NCBI GenBank assembly: GCA_016789905.1
Contig: JAEUQC010000060.1
Span: forward strand, 1-64,000
DNA: 64,000 nt
Direction: 5' to 3'
Source of the DNA: Bryobacterales bacterium
Lineage (GTDB): Bacteria; Acidobacteriota; Terriglobia; Bryobacterales; Bryobacteraceae
Position 1 is the first letter of the stretch; each line of letters starts with the position of its first letter. The notes under the pieces are model-generated. The model was not told where the DNA came from and did not search any database. It saw only the letters and a list, made by a program, of their open reading frames with translations. Of this stretch, positions 43,563 through 51,791 are shown one piece after another. Position numbers and translations under genes: made by a program.

Positions 43563-43584
43563 GGGGTAGTATTCCGGGTACCCC
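43563..43584 (+). promoter_or_regulatory. Possible NarL-type operator before the histidine kinase
   Basis: Inverted repeat GGGGTA (43563-43568) and TACCCC (43579-43584), spaced by 10 bases, 27 bases before the kinase ATG. TACCCCT fits the NarL-family heptamer TACYYMT. It lies in the shared regulatory region of the kinase and the Lys-rich peptide. Confidence 0.3.
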
Positions 43585-43611
43585 TGCCGGTCCGGTAGTC
43601 TGAAAGGGCAG

Positions 43612-44928
43612 ATGTTCAAACAAATCACCGACAAGAGCATACTGCGCGTTCTGATTACCGGATTCGCTCTAGTGATTGTGTTGCTGCTCGCGTCCGGATA
43701 CATCGGCGTCTATAACGCACAGAAGATCCGCGCGTCGGCTGAAGACCTGGCGGGTGAGCAGGTGGTGACGAACCGGCTCATTGACGAGATTCACCGCGAG
43801 CAGGGCGCGTTGAACGCGGTGTTCACGAATTTGAATCAGCAGCCGGATTCGGTGGACCGGGACGACATACTTTCGCAGTTGAACGAAGCCGACCGCGTTA
43901 TCGAACAGATCGTCGCGGCGGGTTCGGGGACGAGAGATGAACCGCTGTGGAAAGACCTTCGCCTGGCGGCGACCGCGTTTTCGGCCGAAGCGCGGCGTTT
44001 GCTGGCAGTGGAAGACGCTGAGTCACTTTTTTCGAATGACTTGTTGGAACGGCACGAGCAGGTGATTGAAATTGTCCGCGCGTTGATTGCGCGCGGGTCC
44101 GAACGTTCGGCGCAGGCGCAGGGCGAGTTGACGCGCCAATCGGCGAGGCTGGTGAACCAATCGGCGATTCTGATGGGATCGTGCCTTGTGCTGGCGCTGA
44201 TTGTGGCTATTTTTACGATTCGCACGACGGCGCGGCTGTCGCGAATGCTGGAGTGGCAGGCGTCGGAACTTAGCCGGGTGTCCTGGCACATGCTGGAGAA
44301 TCAGGAGTCGGCGGCGCGGCGGTTTTCGCACGAGTTGCATGACGAACTTGGACAATCGTTGACGGCGGTAAAGGCCAATCTGGTTGCTTTGGCGGCGCCG
44401 GAGTCCAACCGGCGCTTTGACGACTGCTTGCAACTGGTGGATCAGGCGATCAAGAATGTGCGTGAGCTATCGCAATTGCTGCGGCCGACGATTCTTGATG
44501 ATTTCGGGCTGGACGCCGGGCTACGGTGGCAGTGTGAACGGTTCAATGAACGCACGGGCATTGAGGTGAACTACGACTCGTCGCTAACCGTGCGCCTGCC
44601 AGATGACACGGAGACCCATCTTTTCCGCATTGCCCAGGAAGCCCTGACAAACGTCGCCCGGCACTCGAAGGCGACGCGTGTCGAAATGAGGCTTCACAAG
44701 GACGATGGCAAGATCCGGCTGCGGATCAGCGACAATGGAAAGGGAATTGATGAAAGTGAGAAGTCCGCGCGCCGCGGCATCGGGATGACCGGTATGCGGG
44801 CCAGGGCTCGCAACGCGGGCGGCGAATTGGAAGTGTTGACCCCCGAAAAAGGCGTAACCATTGAGGCCTGGGTCCCCGCGACCGCAGTGAAGGATGAGCA
44901 AGAAGACACGAATCTTATTAGCCGATGA
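43612..44928 (+). CDS. Membrane sensor histidine kinase, NarX/DegS class
   Basis: 438 aa. Two membrane helices (about residues 12-33 and 183-205) enclose a helical periplasmic domain. The phospho-acceptor His is in SHELHDELGQSLTAVK (HisKA_3 type, about residue 241), and the ATPase domain has the N-box EALTNVARHSKATR, DNGKGID and RRGIGMTGMRARA. AAGGG precedes the ATG. The 3' end overlaps the regulator gene by 35 bases, so they form one operon. Signal unknown. Confidence 0.94.
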   Translation: MFKQITDKSILRVLITGFALVIVLLLASGYIGVYNAQKIRASAEDLAGEQVVTNRLIDEIHREQGALNAVFTNLNQQPDSVDRDDILSQLNEADRVIEQIVAAGSGTRDEPLWKDLRLAATAFSAEARRLLAVEDAESLFSNDLLERHEQVIEIVRALIARGSERSAQAQGELTRQSARLVNQSAILMGSCLVLALIVAIFTIRTTARLSRMLEWQASELSRVSWHMLENQESAARRFSHELHDELGQSLTAVKANLVALAAPESNRRFDDCLQLVDQAIKNVRELSQLLRPTILDDFGLDAGLRWQCERFNERTGIEVNYDSSLTVRLPDDTETHLFRIAQEALTNVARHSKATRVEMRLHKDDGKIRLRISDNGKGIDESEKSARRGIGMTGMRARARNAGGELEVLTPEKGVTIEAWVPATAVKDEQEDTNLISR

Positions 44929-45532
44929 CCACGCGGTGGTGCGCCAGGGTTTCCGGATGATCCTCGGCGCGCAGCCGGATATGGAGATAATTGGCGAGGC
45001 GGGCAATGGGCGAGAGGCAGTTTCGATGAGCGAGGCGCTGCACCCGGATGTGGTCGTGATGGATGTGGCGATGCCTGAATTGAATGGGATTGAAGCGACC
45101 CGGCGGATAACGGAGACCGCGCCGCATACGCGCGTGCTGGCGCTGTCGATGCACAAGGATTCGGTGTATGTTCGTGAGATTCTTCGCGCGGGGGCGCGGG
45201 GGTATCTGCTTAAGGATTCGATCGATGTGGACCTGCTGGCGGCAGTCCGCGCGGTGGCCAAAGGGGAAGGATATTTGAGCCCGGGTGTGTCGGACACGGT
45301 GTTGTCAGACTACCGGAAGCACGTGACGGACCCGCTGGACCTGCTGAGTTCTCGTGAACGCGAAGTGCTTCAGTTGATTGCCGAGGGGAAGACGAATAAA
45401 GATATTGCGACGCTGTTGAACCTGAGCGTGTATACGGTGGACGCCCATCGCGGCCGGATCATGGAGAAGTTGAACCTCCACTCGACCAGTGAACTGGTCC
45501 GCTTCGCTGTCCGCAAAGGCCTCATAGATTAA
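44894..45532 (+). CDS. NarL/LuxR-family response regulator
   Basis: 212 aa. Receiver domain with Asp-Asp in LLADDHAVVR, phospho-acceptor Asp in VVVMDVAMPE (about residue 55) and Lys in LLKDS (about 105). C-terminal LuxR-type HTH (SSREREVLQLIAEGKTNKDIA...LSVYTVDAHRGRIMEKLNL). Partner of the overlapping kinase. Its stop codon TAA lies inside a 33-base palindromic repeat. Confidence 0.95.
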   Translation: MSKKTRILLADDHAVVRQGFRMILGAQPDMEIIGEAGNGREAVSMSEALHPDVVVMDVAMPELNGIEATRRITETAPHTRVLALSMHKDSVYVREILRAGARGYLLKDSIDVDLLAAVRAVAKGEGYLSPGVSDTVLSDYRKHVTDPLDLLSSREREVLQLIAEGKTNKDIATLLNLSVYTVDAHRGRIMEKLNLHSTSELVRFAVRKGLID

Positions 45533-45558
45533 ATTGGTGCCAGGCACCAATTTAATCT
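45526..45558 (+). repeat. Palindromic repeat element, copy A
   Basis: Perfect palindrome of 16-base arms (45526-45541 and 45543-45558) around one A. Core ATTAAATTGGTGCC / GGCACCAATTTAAT. Contains the stop codon of the response regulator. Followed by TTTGGGGG, as is copy C at 58672. Confidence 0.8.
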
Positions 45559-45698
45559 TTGGGGGATAGGCATGGGACCGATTTGCCGAAACTTGGCGGG
45601 AAATCGGGGCGACAGGTGGGCTAAAGCGTCGATTCTTCGTATTCCGGAGCAGAATCTCCGGCCAGAGACGCGTTTATGGATCGTAAAACTCTCGCTTT

Positions 45699-45729
45699 CA
45701 TTAAATAGGCGCTTGGCACTAATTTAATG
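45699..45729 (+). repeat. Palindromic repeat element, copy B
   Basis: CATTAAATAGGCGC then TTGGCACTAATTTAATG. It is the reverse complement of copy C (58672-58702) with one mismatch. It contains the stop codon of the convergent sugar epimerase gene. Copies A and B face each other across about 140 bases with no gene; the spacer holds a small hairpin (CCGGAG at 45644 and CTCCGG at 45656). Confidence 0.75.
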
Positions 45730-46563
45730 GAGGAGGGCGCGGAGGTTGCGGGCGCCTTGGACGGGGATGTCTTCGGGCTTCGCCGACAGGTCGCGCCAGA
45801 TGCAGGCGGCGGCGGCGATTTCCTTGATGCCCGGCCCGAAGCTCTCAATTACCAGCCAGTCGTCGTAACCGACTTCCTTCAACGCTCCGATCACGCCCGG
45901 CCAATCAATCGGCCCGCTGCCCGGGATTCCGCGATCGTTCTCGCAAGTATGCACATGGAAAATGTGCTTGCCCAACAGGCGAATCGCCGCCATCTGATTT
46001 TTTTCCTCGATGTTGGCGTGAAACGTATCGTACAAAATGCCGATCCGCGGATGCGCCACCTCCCGGCACAACTCGAGCGCATCGGCCGCCGTGTTCAGGA
46101 AAAACGTCTCGAAGCGGTTCAACGGCTCAATCGCCACGCGGACGCCAAAACGGCCGGCATATTCGCCCAACTCCTGCAACCCCTCCACGCAGCGCAACCA
46201 TTCATCCGCAGTGCGGCGCCGCCCAGGCAGGTACCCCACGGCGCTGCAAAATGGGCCAATAAACAACGACAAACCCGCCTCCGCCGTCGCGCGGACGCCG
46301 GCCTGCAGAAACTCCACTGACTTTTCGCGCAGCGGCGCGTCATCAGTGGCCAAACTCATGCCCGCCACCAGGGCGCTGCACAGGATCCCCGGCATCCGGC
46401 ACGCTTCCAGTTCCCGCCGCGCCGCGGCCGCTGGGAAGCTCGAAAAGTCGAAGGTCGCGAGCTCAATGCCGTCCATTCCCAGGTCGCGTGCTTTGCCGAT
46501 CAATGGCAGATGGGCTTCCGTGAAACCCGCTGTCCATAGCAGTGTATTTACACCGATTTGCAT
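45724..46563 (-). CDS. Sugar epimerase/isomerase, xylose-isomerase-like TIM barrel
   Basis: 279 aa from ATG at 46563, overlapping the upstream gene by 16 bases. Sequence is of the D-tagatose/D-allulose 3-epimerase branch: metal Glu in RVAIEPLNRFETFFLN (about residue 138), Asp-x-x-His in ILYDTFHANIEEKN, HVHTCENDRGIPGSGPIDW and the second Glu in WLVIESFGP. Manganese-dependent C3 epimerisation of ketoses is the family reaction. Last gene of a six-gene minus-strand operon. Confidence 0.88.
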   Translation of the reverse strand: MQIGVNTLLWTAGFTEAHLPLIGKARDLGMDGIELATFDFSSFPAAAARRELEACRMPGILCSALVAGMSLATDDAPLREKSVEFLQAGVRATAEAGLSLFIGPFCSAVGYLPGRRRTADEWLRCVEGLQELGEYAGRFGVRVAIEPLNRFETFFLNTAADALELCREVAHPRIGILYDTFHANIEEKNQMAAIRLLGKHIFHVHTCENDRGIPGSGPIDWPGVIGALKEVGYDDWLVIESFGPGIKEIAAAACIWRDLSAKPEDIPVQGARNLRALLH

Positions 46564-47711
46564 TCGATAAACTCCTCGGCCGCCGGATGGCCCGGCCCGA
46601 AACATTTCAGGATGACCAGCGGCTCCGACTTGCTCGCGTTCGTGATCGTCACGCCAGGCGTCGCCGCCTCGCTCGAAACGTAGAACTCATCCGCTGTCAT
46701 CTGGCCAAATCGTATCAGCCCCGGCGCTTCACAATCCAGCCCATTCAGTGAGCCGCGCCCCTGCACGACAAGCGCGCCGTACGGCCTCGCGTCACTCACC
46801 ACCACCGTCGCCCCTGGTGCCACTGCCAGTTCCCGCGCCGAAAAATAGGGGCTGCCATAGACGATCCACTTCTCGATGTGCTGATCGGAATCCACAAACC
46901 GGATCGGCTCCCGGTAATTGAACTGGGCGAAGAACGGATCGGTGTTCTTCTCAAAGTCGATCCACGAAAGGATGTAATCAATATCGTTCCGAGAGGCCTC
47001 CGGCATCTGCCCGGTCAAGGCGTCCCAGGGCAGTGGATCGCCTGCGCACATCGATTCAAACTTGGCGCCGATGTCGGACGGCGCCTGTGGCTCGTAAGTC
47101 ACCATTGTGCCTGGGGCATGGAGCACATTCGTGTCCACCTGCCATCCGGTACCCGGCTTCAATTTGTAGGCCTGTGACAATCCGAGGATTCCATTGTCCC
47201 CTTCGCTCCAACGCTGCAAACAACGGCGCACGGCATCGCGGGAGGTGTGGGCCTGGAGCCCGAAAAACGTGTATGGAAACGCGCCGGGATTCGCGTTGTA
47301 TTGCTGCGGAAAGTAGTAGGCTTCGGGCTTGCCGCGCTTGCCCATCGCGCGCGCCTGCGCGTCGCTGGGGTGCACATGAAGGGGTATCGGTACGGCGTTG
47401 TCGAACAGCTTGCAAAGCACCTGCCAGTCATCGCCGGTGAACTCGCCCAACTGGACGCACTCGCCGTTCATCTCCACGTAGCTTAAACCCTCATCGGAGG
47501 GAGTTCCGGGGCCGTTGTCAGCCACCACGTTCGAGGCGAGCCAACGCTCATCAATGCCGCCCCGGTGGCCGCCCAGCGCGTACAAATCGCTGGGGTGCAG
47601 ACGCAGACGGCCGCCCGGCCGCAATTGCGCGCGAGGCACCCAGGTTGGCGCCAACCGCAGCACCCCGCGCCCCCGCTCCATTGCCAACCGGATAAACTCA
47701 CTCGTATTCAC
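46548..47711 (-). CDS. Type I phosphomannose-isomerase-like cupin protein
   Basis: 387 aa, GTG start at 47711 overlapping the previous stop (GTGA). Cupin metal motif PIPLHVHPSDAQARAMGKRGKPEAYYF (about residues 115-140) with His-x-His and a later Glu resembles class I mannose-6-phosphate isomerase, and LHAPGTMVTYEPQ near residue 210 gives another His. The family usually handles a phosphosugar or uronate. Length is typical. Fifth of the operon. Confidence 0.75.
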   Translation of the reverse strand: MNTSEFIRLAMERGRGVLRLAPTWVPRAQLRPGGRLRLHPSDLYALGGHRGGIDERWLASNVVADNGPGTPSDEGLSYVEMNGECVQLGEFTGDDWQVLCKLFDNAVPIPLHVHPSDAQARAMGKRGKPEAYYFPQQYNANPGAFPYTFFGLQAHTSRDAVRRCLQRWSEGDNGILGLSQAYKLKPGTGWQVDTNVLHAPGTMVTYEPQAPSDIGAKFESMCAGDPLPWDALTGQMPEASRNDIDYILSWIDFEKNTDPFFAQFNYREPIRFVDSDQHIEKWIVYGSPYFSARELAVAPGATVVVSDARPYGALVVQGRGSLNGLDCEAPGLIRFGQMTADEFYVSSEAATPGVTITNASKSEPLVILKCFGPGHPAAEEFIECKSV

Positions 47712-48511
47712 TGCATTTCCTCGATTCGCACACTTCCATCTTCGCGCAGCACCGCCAGCCGCAACCCGTCGCTGGAAAACGCGAGGCCCGTCACTGGCGC
47801 GCCCAACGTTCCCAGCACCGCCAACTCCGCCATGTCGGAGGCCCGCAAAACGCGCACCCGGCCATCGTCCATCCCCTCCACCACTCGATCCCCCAGACGC
47901 AACGGACGCCGTTCGACGGCCACGACGCGGCCATCCACTCCGACGGTCAGGGCGTCCGCGCCGCGCTCAACAGCGGAAACCTCGCGCCCGGTGGCAACTT
48001 CCCATACACGCGTCTCCAGCCGTCCCGCGGCGGCGACGTATTTTCCATCGGCCGAAACCGCCACGGCACGCACGGCCCCCACAGTTCCCAGCACCCGTTC
48101 CGACGCACCCAAAATCACTACGTTTCCGCCGCGGCCGGCGGCCAGCACATTCCCCCCCCAGCCGAGCCCCGCCGCTCCGGCCCGTGCTCCGCCATCGATC
48201 CACGCCCGCACCACCGCCAACTCGCTTTCGTTCAGCTTTGCACCGCCCATTGGCATCACGGGTTCCATCGCCCCGGTGAGAGTAAGGTACAGGCGGGACG
48301 CCGTGGCTTTCCCTGGCACCACAACCGGCCCCTGGTTCCCGCCGCGCATCAGGCCGGCATGAGTCTCCACGTCCAGGCTGCCGATTCTCACATTCGCCGC
48401 ATGGCAGTTGTAGCAGTGCTTCCGGAATAGCGGCTGCAAGTCCCGCTCAAAGCTCTGCCCAGCCGCAACGCCAGCCGCGAATAGGAGAAACCTATACAAA
48501 CAGTTCCGCAA
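47708..48511 (-). CDS. Exported planctomycete-type cytochrome c domain fused to WD40-like repeats
   Basis: 267 aa; TTG start at 48511 gives a signal peptide (RFLLFAAGVAAGQ), so the start is uncertain. One heme motif CYNCH at about residue 33-37 inside the PSCyt1-type domain (LFRKHCYNCHAANVRIGSLDV...PMGGAKLNESELAVVRAWID), then about 140 residues of WD40-like blades (VRAVAVSADGKYVAAAG, VTGLAFSSDGLRLAVL). The usual DUF1549/DUF1553 parts of this protein group are absent. Overlaps the DUF1501 gene by 20 bases. Probably a periplasmic electron-transfer subunit. Confidence 0.8.
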   Translation of the reverse strand: MRNCLYRFLLFAAGVAAGQSFERDLQPLFRKHCYNCHAANVRIGSLDVETHAGLMRGGNQGPVVVPGKATASRLYLTLTGAMEPVMPMGGAKLNESELAVVRAWIDGGARAGAAGLGWGGNVLAAGRGGNVVILGASERVLGTVGAVRAVAVSADGKYVAAAGRLETRVWEVATGREVSAVERGADALTVGVDGRVVAVERRPLRLGDRVVEGMDDGRVRVLRASDMAELAVLGTLGAPVTGLAFSSDGLRLAVLREDGSVRIEEMQ

Positions 48512-49553
48512 TCGGTTTTGCCCCGGTCGCCACGACGGGCAGACCTGGGGCGAGTTCCGTCGCCAAGCCCACGCCCATGCCGCGATAGATGGTGGCCGCC
48601 AGGTCGCCCGGTGTCACCGGCCTCGAGTCCGGTTCGGCGCCAATGGCATCGCTGGCGCCAATCACCAACCCGCCGCGCAGCGGCCCACCGCCGGCCAGCA
48701 CGGAGTAGCATTGGGTCCAGTGGTCGCGCCCGCCAGCGGGATTGATCCGGGGCGTCCGGCCGAACTCGCCCATGGCTACAACCATGGTTTTCGCAAGCAG
48801 TCCGGCGTTCGCCAGGTCACTCAGCAAACTGGAATAGGCCATATCGAACATCGGTCCGACGACATCCCGGTACGCTTCGATTGGCGTGAAGGGTTTGGCC
48901 CCGTGGATGTCCCAGGTGAGTGTATCGAACACCGTCTCAAACATATTGACGGTAACGAACCGTGTGCCGCTTTCGACAAGCCGCAGCGCCTGATAGCAGC
49001 TACGTCCGAAACTGGTGTCGCCATAGCGCGCCGGCGCGATCACCGAATCGCAACCCATGACCGATGGCGCGAACCGAGCCCCTAAGTAGCCGGGCCCGTC
49101 GCCGTGCGGCATGTTCCCGCCGGTGGCGCCGATGGGGCCGGGCAGCATGACATGCTTCGCTCCTTGAAGACGGTTGAGGACACACCCGTAGCCCGGGTGC
49201 TCCACATCGTATTCAAACAGCCGCCCGGTCTGCATCAGGTGATGACCGGCGTCGTGAACGGCCGCACCAGTATGGTGCATGGAGCGAATGATGGAGAACT
49301 TGTCCGCCTGGCGAGCGGTTCTTGGAAAGATCTCGGAAATCTCGATGCCGGAAACATTCGTGCGAATCGGGCGGAATGGCCCGCGAACGTGGCTGGGGGC
49401 ATCGGGTTTCAGGTCGAAGGTATCGAGCTGCGACGGTCCCCCGACGAGCATGAGCAGGATGCAGGCAGTGTCGTTCTTCGAGGAACCAATGCTCAGCGCC
49501 GGGGCAGCACCCAGACGCAGAAACTCTCTTCGACCAACACCTTCGGTGCGCAT
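48492..49553 (-). CDS. DUF1501 exported protein
   Basis: 353 aa with a Tat signal (GRREFLRLGAAPALS). DUF1501 (sulfatase-like alkaline-phosphatase-fold relatives): ACILLMLVGGPSQLDTFDLKP, SIIRSMHHTGAAVHDAGHH, MVVAMGEFGRTPRINPAGGRDHW. DUF1501 proteins are typically paired with planctomycete cytochromes, as here. Reaction unknown. TAGAAT lies 7 bases before the ATG and no ribosome site fits. Confidence 0.9.
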   Translation of the reverse strand: MRTEGVGRREFLRLGAAPALSIGSSKNDTACILLMLVGGPSQLDTFDLKPDAPSHVRGPFRPIRTNVSGIEISEIFPRTARQADKFSIIRSMHHTGAAVHDAGHHLMQTGRLFEYDVEHPGYGCVLNRLQGAKHVMLPGPIGATGGNMPHGDGPGYLGARFAPSVMGCDSVIAPARYGDTSFGRSCYQALRLVESGTRFVTVNMFETVFDTLTWDIHGAKPFTPIEAYRDVVGPMFDMAYSSLLSDLANAGLLAKTMVVAMGEFGRTPRINPAGGRDHWTQCYSVLAGGGPLRGGLVIGASDAIGAEPDSRPVTPGDLAATIYRGMGVGLATELAPGLPVVATGAKPIAELFV

Positions 49554-49568
49554 GACACCGATTCTATA

Positions 49569-50381
49569 TCACTCCTTGGCCAGTTCAGCCGGGACAGGGA
49601 TGGTCACCTTGCCCGTGGCCGCCCATTCGGCGCCCCGGACAAAAGTGGTGATGAACCCCGATTGCCTGATGGCCGGGACGTCGTGCCCCAACGCCGTCAC
49701 GAATACGCGCCCGCCCGGTTCGTGCACCCAGAGCATGGGATGATCGATGCCCGCGCCAGGAACCGGCTGTTTCGCCTTGCCGGCGTAGAGCGCGTGGTCG
49801 TCCCAGGCCGTCGCCAGAACGCGATACTTTTCACGCGGCCGCCACTGGAGATTGGCATACAGTTCGTCATTCGCAATCGGAATGGAACCGCGGAAGCCCT
49901 GCGTAATGGGGTGGGTTGAATCCCGGACGGTCATCTTGAAATCGTGCCGCGCCGAGTGGTGGCCGGCACCCGGCCGCCAGTTTCCGCCGCAGAGATCTTC
50001 AAAAGCCGTCCAGCCTTCGAAGGCCGCCAGCGAGAAGTGATAAACGACTACCCCCTTTCCTGGAGTCTTGGCAAACTCCAGGAACGCCGCCTCCGGCCCC
50101 GCGCCCCAGCGGAGATCGTCGAGGCGCTTGTTGTCATAGTTCAGAACGATGAGGTCATAGGGCGCCAGCATCGCTGCGGTCGCGCCGCGAAACTCTTCCA
50201 CAATTCGAACCTCGAAGCGCCCGGTCTCTTCGAGCATGCGCCGCAGTTCGGGATTCACCGATTTCCAATCGTGCCGGTTCTGCCCCGACACGAGGAGCGT
50301 TTGAATCTTTTTCGGCGCGGGCGCCTCCGCGGTCAGTCCAACTCCACTCAGCAAAAGCAATGCAAGGATTCGTGTGCCCAT
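49569..50381 (-). CDS. ThuA-domain exported protein
   Basis: 270 aa from ATG at 50381, where a signal peptide starts (MGTRILALLLLSGVGLTAE). ThuA fold: QTLLVSGQNRHDWKSVNPEL, YDLIVLNYDNKRLDD, GVVVYHFSLAAFEGW, HPMLWVHEPGGRVFVTALGHD. This branch has the NRHDW signature common next to sugar-acid enzymes. Only distantly like the ThuA protein at 20585-21397. Second of the operon. Confidence 0.9.
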   Translation of the reverse strand: MGTRILALLLLSGVGLTAEAPAPKKIQTLLVSGQNRHDWKSVNPELRRMLEETGRFEVRIVEEFRGATAAMLAPYDLIVLNYDNKRLDDLRWGAGPEAAFLEFAKTPGKGVVVYHFSLAAFEGWTAFEDLCGGNWRPGAGHHSARHDFKMTVRDSTHPITQGFRGSIPIANDELYANLQWRPREKYRVLATAWDDHALYAGKAKQPVPGAGIDHPMLWVHEPGGRVFVTALGHDVPAIRQSGFITTFVRGAEWAATGKVTIPVPAELAKE

Positions 50382-50439
50382 ATCTGCCCGGATCGTAGCA
50401 CCACGAAACGGCGGTGTCACCCGTCCCTGCCCGCAGCCA

Positions 50440-51645
50440 CTAGATGTAGCCCACACTCCCATCTTCCCGGTAGGCGAACCCGCGATGCCAGGTGACCGCC
50501 GGGTACTTCTTAATGGCCTCTTCATTCAGTTCCACACCCAGCCCCGGCTTCGTGGGCAACGGAATGTAGCCGTTCTTCACCATCAGCGGCTCTTTCAGCA
50601 CGTCCTTGCGCACGCCCTCGTCGTCCGGGTGGTATTCGAGGATGAAAAAGTTCGGCGTCGACGCCGCGAAGTGGACGTTGACAGCCGTTGCCACCGGCCC
50701 CATGGGATTGTGCGGCGCCACCGTTACATAGTGCGCTTCCGCCATCGCCGCGATCTTCTTCATCTCCATCAGCCCGCCGCACAGGCAGATGTCCGGCTGG
50801 ATGATATCGAGCGCCCCCAACTCCAAAAGGCGGCGGAACTCGTGGCGCTGATAGTTGCACTCCCCGCTGGCGAGGGGAATCGTCACCCGGTCCGCCAACT
50901 TCTTCATGGCGTGCTCATTCTCCGGCCGGATCGGCTCTTCGAGCCACATTGGATTGTACGGCGCAATGGCCGCCGCCAGCCGCGCGGCCCGCGTCACTTC
51001 GAAAAACCGGGCATGAATGTCGCAACCGATATCGATATCGGGCCCCAGCATTTCGCGCATCGCCTTCACGCGCGCCCCGGCGCCTCGCGTGATCTCGTTG
51101 TAGGGTTTCGAATTGTCGCCATCCGGCTGCGGGCGCATTTTGATGGCCGTGTACCCGTACTTCTCCACCAGCCGTTTGGCGGTCTCCGGATTCCCCGCGC
51201 TTTGATAGGTCCGGATCTTGTCCCGGCACTTACCGCCGAGCAGCATATATACGGGCAACCCGGCGGCCTTCCCCGCTATGTCCCACAGCGCGTGTTCAAT
51301 TCCGCTGATGGCTGCATTAACAACAAGCCCGCCGGGGAAGCGGGTGAAGTTCACCATCATCGAGTACAAGTGCTCAATATTTCGCGGATCCTGCCCCAAC
51401 AGCCACCCGCGAAAATCCTGGACCACCGAGACTACGGCCGCGTCCGGTCCGCAGGAGTAGGCCTCGCCTATGCCGGAGATGCCCTGATCGGTATCGATCT
51501 TGACCACGCAGAAGTTTCGCCCGCCGGCGCCAATCAGGTGCAACTTCACATCGGTGATCTTTAACGGCCCGCGTCCGCCCACTTGCGCCGCCTGCAAAAA
51601 TGGCGCGGCCGCTGTCGCCTGCGTGAAGAAATCTCGTCGTTTCAC
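50440..51645 (-). CDS. Tat-exported enolase-superfamily sugar-acid dehydratase
   Basis: 401 aa, GTG start. N-terminus MKRRDFFTQATAAAPFL is Tat-like, so the enzyme is probably periplasmic, unusual for the family. Mandelate racemase/muconate lactonizing enzyme fold: metal ligands in DIGCDIHARF (Asp), WLEEPI (Glu) and SGECN (Glu), Lys in YTAIKMRPQ, and His in VAPHNPMGP. The last motif is typical of galactonate/gluconate-type dehydratases, which make 2-keto-3-deoxy sugar acids. First gene of the sugar operon. Confidence 0.88.
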   Translation of the reverse strand: MKRRDFFTQATAAAPFLQAAQVGGRGPLKITDVKLHLIGAGGRNFCVVKIDTDQGISGIGEAYSCGPDAAVVSVVQDFRGWLLGQDPRNIEHLYSMMVNFTRFPGGLVVNAAISGIEHALWDIAGKAAGLPVYMLLGGKCRDKIRTYQSAGNPETAKRLVEKYGYTAIKMRPQPDGDNSKPYNEITRGAGARVKAMREMLGPDIDIGCDIHARFFEVTRAARLAAAIAPYNPMWLEEPIRPENEHAMKKLADRVTIPLASGECNYQRHEFRRLLELGALDIIQPDICLCGGLMEMKKIAAMAEAHYVTVAPHNPMGPVATAVNVHFAASTPNFFILEYHPDDEGVRKDVLKEPLMVKNGYIPLPTKPGLGVELNEEAIKKYPAVTWHRGFAYREDGSVGYI

Positions 51646-51791
51646 TCGTGTCCCTCTCCTTGTCCGGTAGCCATCACTATATGCGAATTCCTATTCCTAT
51701 AGCAGCTAGGGTTTACACCTTATGGTGTATTCCCTTCCCTGCCCCCATACTGGTGGCACAACCAGCTTCAGAATTCCTAAAGGATGACGCA

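Noticed and set aside
51754..51775. TGGCAC upstream of the second PEP-CTERM gene, as a possible sigma-54 promoter (known for PEP-CTERM genes).
   Set aside because: The GG to GC distance is 8 bases, not 10, so the -24/-12 pattern is not met.
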